The position numbers were made by a program, and so were the translations under genes. A model generated the notes under the pieces. That model was given only the letters and a program-made list of their open reading frames with translations, was not told the origin of the DNA and searched no databases. From Paenibacillus sp. FSL M7-0420 (GTDB lineage Bacteria > Bacillota > Bacilli > Paenibacillales > Paenibacillaceae), in NCBI RefSeq assembly GCF_038002345.1, contig NZ_JBBOCJ010000001.1:1178001-1242000 (forward strand): 64,000 nucleotides of DNA, written 5' to 3'. The stretch's first letter is position 1; every line of letters starts with the position of its first letter. Shown piece by piece: positions 62,605 to 64,000 of this stretch.

Positions 62605-63708
62605 GTGATAAGCCAATATCAGGAAAGCTTGCTATTATCGGCAAGAACGTTTCAAACTGGTCCGATGGATACCACATTTGAGGATGTGCTGGAGCACATC
62701 GACAGCGGGATTCTGCTTTTTGATGATGAGGGTGTGCTGACTTTCGTCAACAAGCAGATGTACGGCATTCTGGAGCTTAACCGTCACTCTCTTCTGGGCT
62801 GCACCTTGCATCATCTGTTATCCCATATTCAGCTCAGCCGCTTCAAGAAGAAGCAGGTGCTCAGGAGTTACCGTGAAATGGTGCTCAAAGGTAAGCCAAG
62901 CTATGAATTCGTGGATGAATATGGACGGTACTGGCGCGCAACCCTGTCCAGCGGAGAGGAGATGAAGGGCAGCTACCTGTTCACATTCAAAGAGATCTCC
63001 GACTACAAGCTGATTGAACAGACGGCCTACCAGAACGACAGCCTGGCCATGCTGGGCCGGTTATCGGCCTCCATTGCCCACGAGATCCGCAATCCCCTGA
63101 CAGCTATCCGGGGGTTCATACAATTGCTTCATCCCCATCTGCATCTGCTTGGCAAAGAAGAATATGCGAAGATTATATTAGCGGAGATTGACCGTGCCAA
63201 TGACATTATTCATGAATTTCTGACTTCCTCCAAGCCTTCTGTGCCGCAGATCAGCATGATTCGTGTCTCTGCCTTGCTGAAGGAAGTGGTCCTGCTGACA
63301 GAGAGCGAGGCGCTGATGAAGGGCTGCCAGATCAACTTGCAGGTGCTCCAGGAGGACCTGGTCATCTCAGGGGATATTAAGCAAATGAAGCAGGTTGTGC
63401 TGAATATGATCAGAAATGCGATGGAAGCGATCTCGGAGCGGGTGGATGATTCTGTAGGTCGGATTGAGGTAGGCGCACGTAAAGAAGGAACAGAGGTGCG
63501 CATCTTCATCTCTGACAACGGCAAGGGAATGGATATCTGCACACTTGACAGACTATTCAATCCGTTCTTCACCACGAAGGAGAATGGGACGGGACTCGGA
63601 CTTTCCGTCAGTGACCGGATCATCAAGAATCATGGCGGCTGCATCTCGGTCAGCAGCCGGCTGAATGAAGGAACCCGGTTCGTCATTTCGCTTCCGCTTA
63701 CTCATTAA
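62605..63708 (+). CDS. PAS-domain sensor histidine kinase (sporulation-kinase-like)
   Basis: A 367-residue soluble kinase. A PAS domain (about 25-135, DVLEHIDSGILLFDDEGVLTFVNKQ) precedes the HisKA domain with SIAHEIRNPLTAIRGFIQLL (phosphorylated His near residue 159). The ATPase domain has an N box NMIRNAMEAI, G1 DNGKGMD, F box FFTTKENGTG and G2 GLGL. The RNPLTAIRGF phosphotransfer motif is that of KinA/KinB/KinC/KinE, which feed Spo0F/Spo0A. GTG 62605 follows GGGGGAA at 11 bases. No response regulator is adjacent. Confidence 0.88.
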   Translation: MISQYQESLLLSARTFQTGPMDTTFEDVLEHIDSGILLFDDEGVLTFVNKQMYGILELNRHSLLGCTLHHLLSHIQLSRFKKKQVLRSYREMVLKGKPSYEFVDEYGRYWRATLSSGEEMKGSYLFTFKEISDYKLIEQTAYQNDSLAMLGRLSASIAHEIRNPLTAIRGFIQLLHPHLHLLGKEEYAKIILAEIDRANDIIHEFLTSSKPSVPQISMIRVSALLKEVVLLTESEALMKGCQINLQVLQEDLVISGDIKQMKQVVLNMIRNAMEAISERVDDSVGRIEVGARKEGTEVRIFISDNGKGMDICTLDRLFNPFFTTKENGTGLGLSVSDRIIKNHGGCISVSSRLNEGTRFVISLPLTH

Positions 63709-63928
63709 TGCTATCTTAAGCCCATTGTTCTCGGTGGAGGGCCTACGGGTTATAATCAATATGCAAGGGCTGATTCCTGCAATGCACGAACAAGTGCGGG
63801 AGATCAGCCTTATCTGCGTTAGTGGTGTATTTGTTAATAGTGTAGGGCAACCAGGATGCGGAGGGATGGAGCTTGATCTTTGAATGGAGCAGTGATGCCG
63901 GTGAAGCTTCGCCGCAAGGAGATGCTGT

Positions 63929-64000
63929 ATGTCTAATCATCTCAGAGGCACAGGCACAGGGAGAGGGACTTCCGGCGGATTGGGCCGCGAGAGTCCGCCT
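63929..64000 (+). CDS. Possible gene start, truncated by the window
   Basis: AAGGAG at 63916-63921 lies seven bases before ATG 63929. The frame stays open to the end, reading MSNHLRGTGTGRGTSGGLGR and onward. The glycine-rich start gives no family. A competing short frame from 63895 stops at 63934. Confidence 0.4.
   Translation, partial: MSNHLRGTGTGRGTSGGLGRESPP

Overview
The window looks like chromosomal DNA from a spore-forming Bacillota of the Paenibacillus type. The grounds are a GerA-type germinant receptor operon, a T-box before ilvB, an L20-type leader with an AUU-started infC, a YhdL-like anti-sigma factor, the ytqA-mnmM pair, GGAGG-type ribosome binding sites throughout, and moderately GC-rich coding sequence. 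The genus is an inference from gene content. No rRNA, tRNA, CRISPR array, integrase, transposase or prophage was seen.

Layout. 1-4.7 kb: the end of an AAA+ ATPase, an ECF sigma/anti-sigma pair with its own ECF promoter, then a phosphodiesterase, a GNAT acetyltransferase and a HAD hydrolase. 4.8-15.5 kb: ApbE flavin transferase, a TetR regulator, an SGNH hydrolase, a family 2 glycosyltransferase, a FrnE/DsbA-like oxidoreductase, oleate hydratase with a neighbouring TetR regulator, two small uncharacterised genes, and an RluA-type pseudouridine synthase. 15.3-19.5 kb: a minus-strand operon gerAA-gerAB-gerAC plus a 61-residue membrane protein. 19.7-26 kb: recQ, a B12-binding radical SAM protein, a GNAT, a nucleotidyltransferase, a P-loop kinase-like protein, and a non-coding array of four degenerate units about 52 bp apart. 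26.4-34.8 kb: a lysophospholipase-like hydrolase, manA, mnmM/ytqA, trmB, a UgtP-like glycosyltransferase with a PAP2 phosphatase, and a membrane glycosyltransferase. 34.9-36.3 kb: infC-rpmI-rplT behind an attenuating leader. 37-42 kb: a BMP-type nucleoside ABC importer (nupNOPQ-like).

43.2-48.9 kb: ilvB-ilvN-ilvC-leuA under a sigma-A promoter and a T-box whose likely specifier codon is CUC (Leu). leuB lies about 10.8 kb further on. leuC, leuD and ilvD are not in the window. The intervening stretch (48.9-59.4 kb) is almost entirely envelope-related: a 1609-residue LPXTG adhesin with five SpaA/CnaB-like repeats, a response regulator with a SARP/BTAD output domain, a four-gene ECF sigma/anti-sigma/membrane protein/DUF4097 operon, and an aldo/keto reductase.

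59.6-64 kb: leuB, then a 2-Cys peroxiredoxin whose upstream region contains a perfect PerR box and which is flanked by two inverted copies of a 48/49-bp nested palindrome, a small zinc-binding protein, a PAS-containing histidine kinase of the sporulation-kinase type, and the first codons of another gene.

The most distinctive features are the inverted palindromes around the PerR-boxed peroxiredoxin, the adhesin/regulator/ECF island between leuA and leuB, the 52-bp-period non-coding array, and the fourth small gene of the ger operon.
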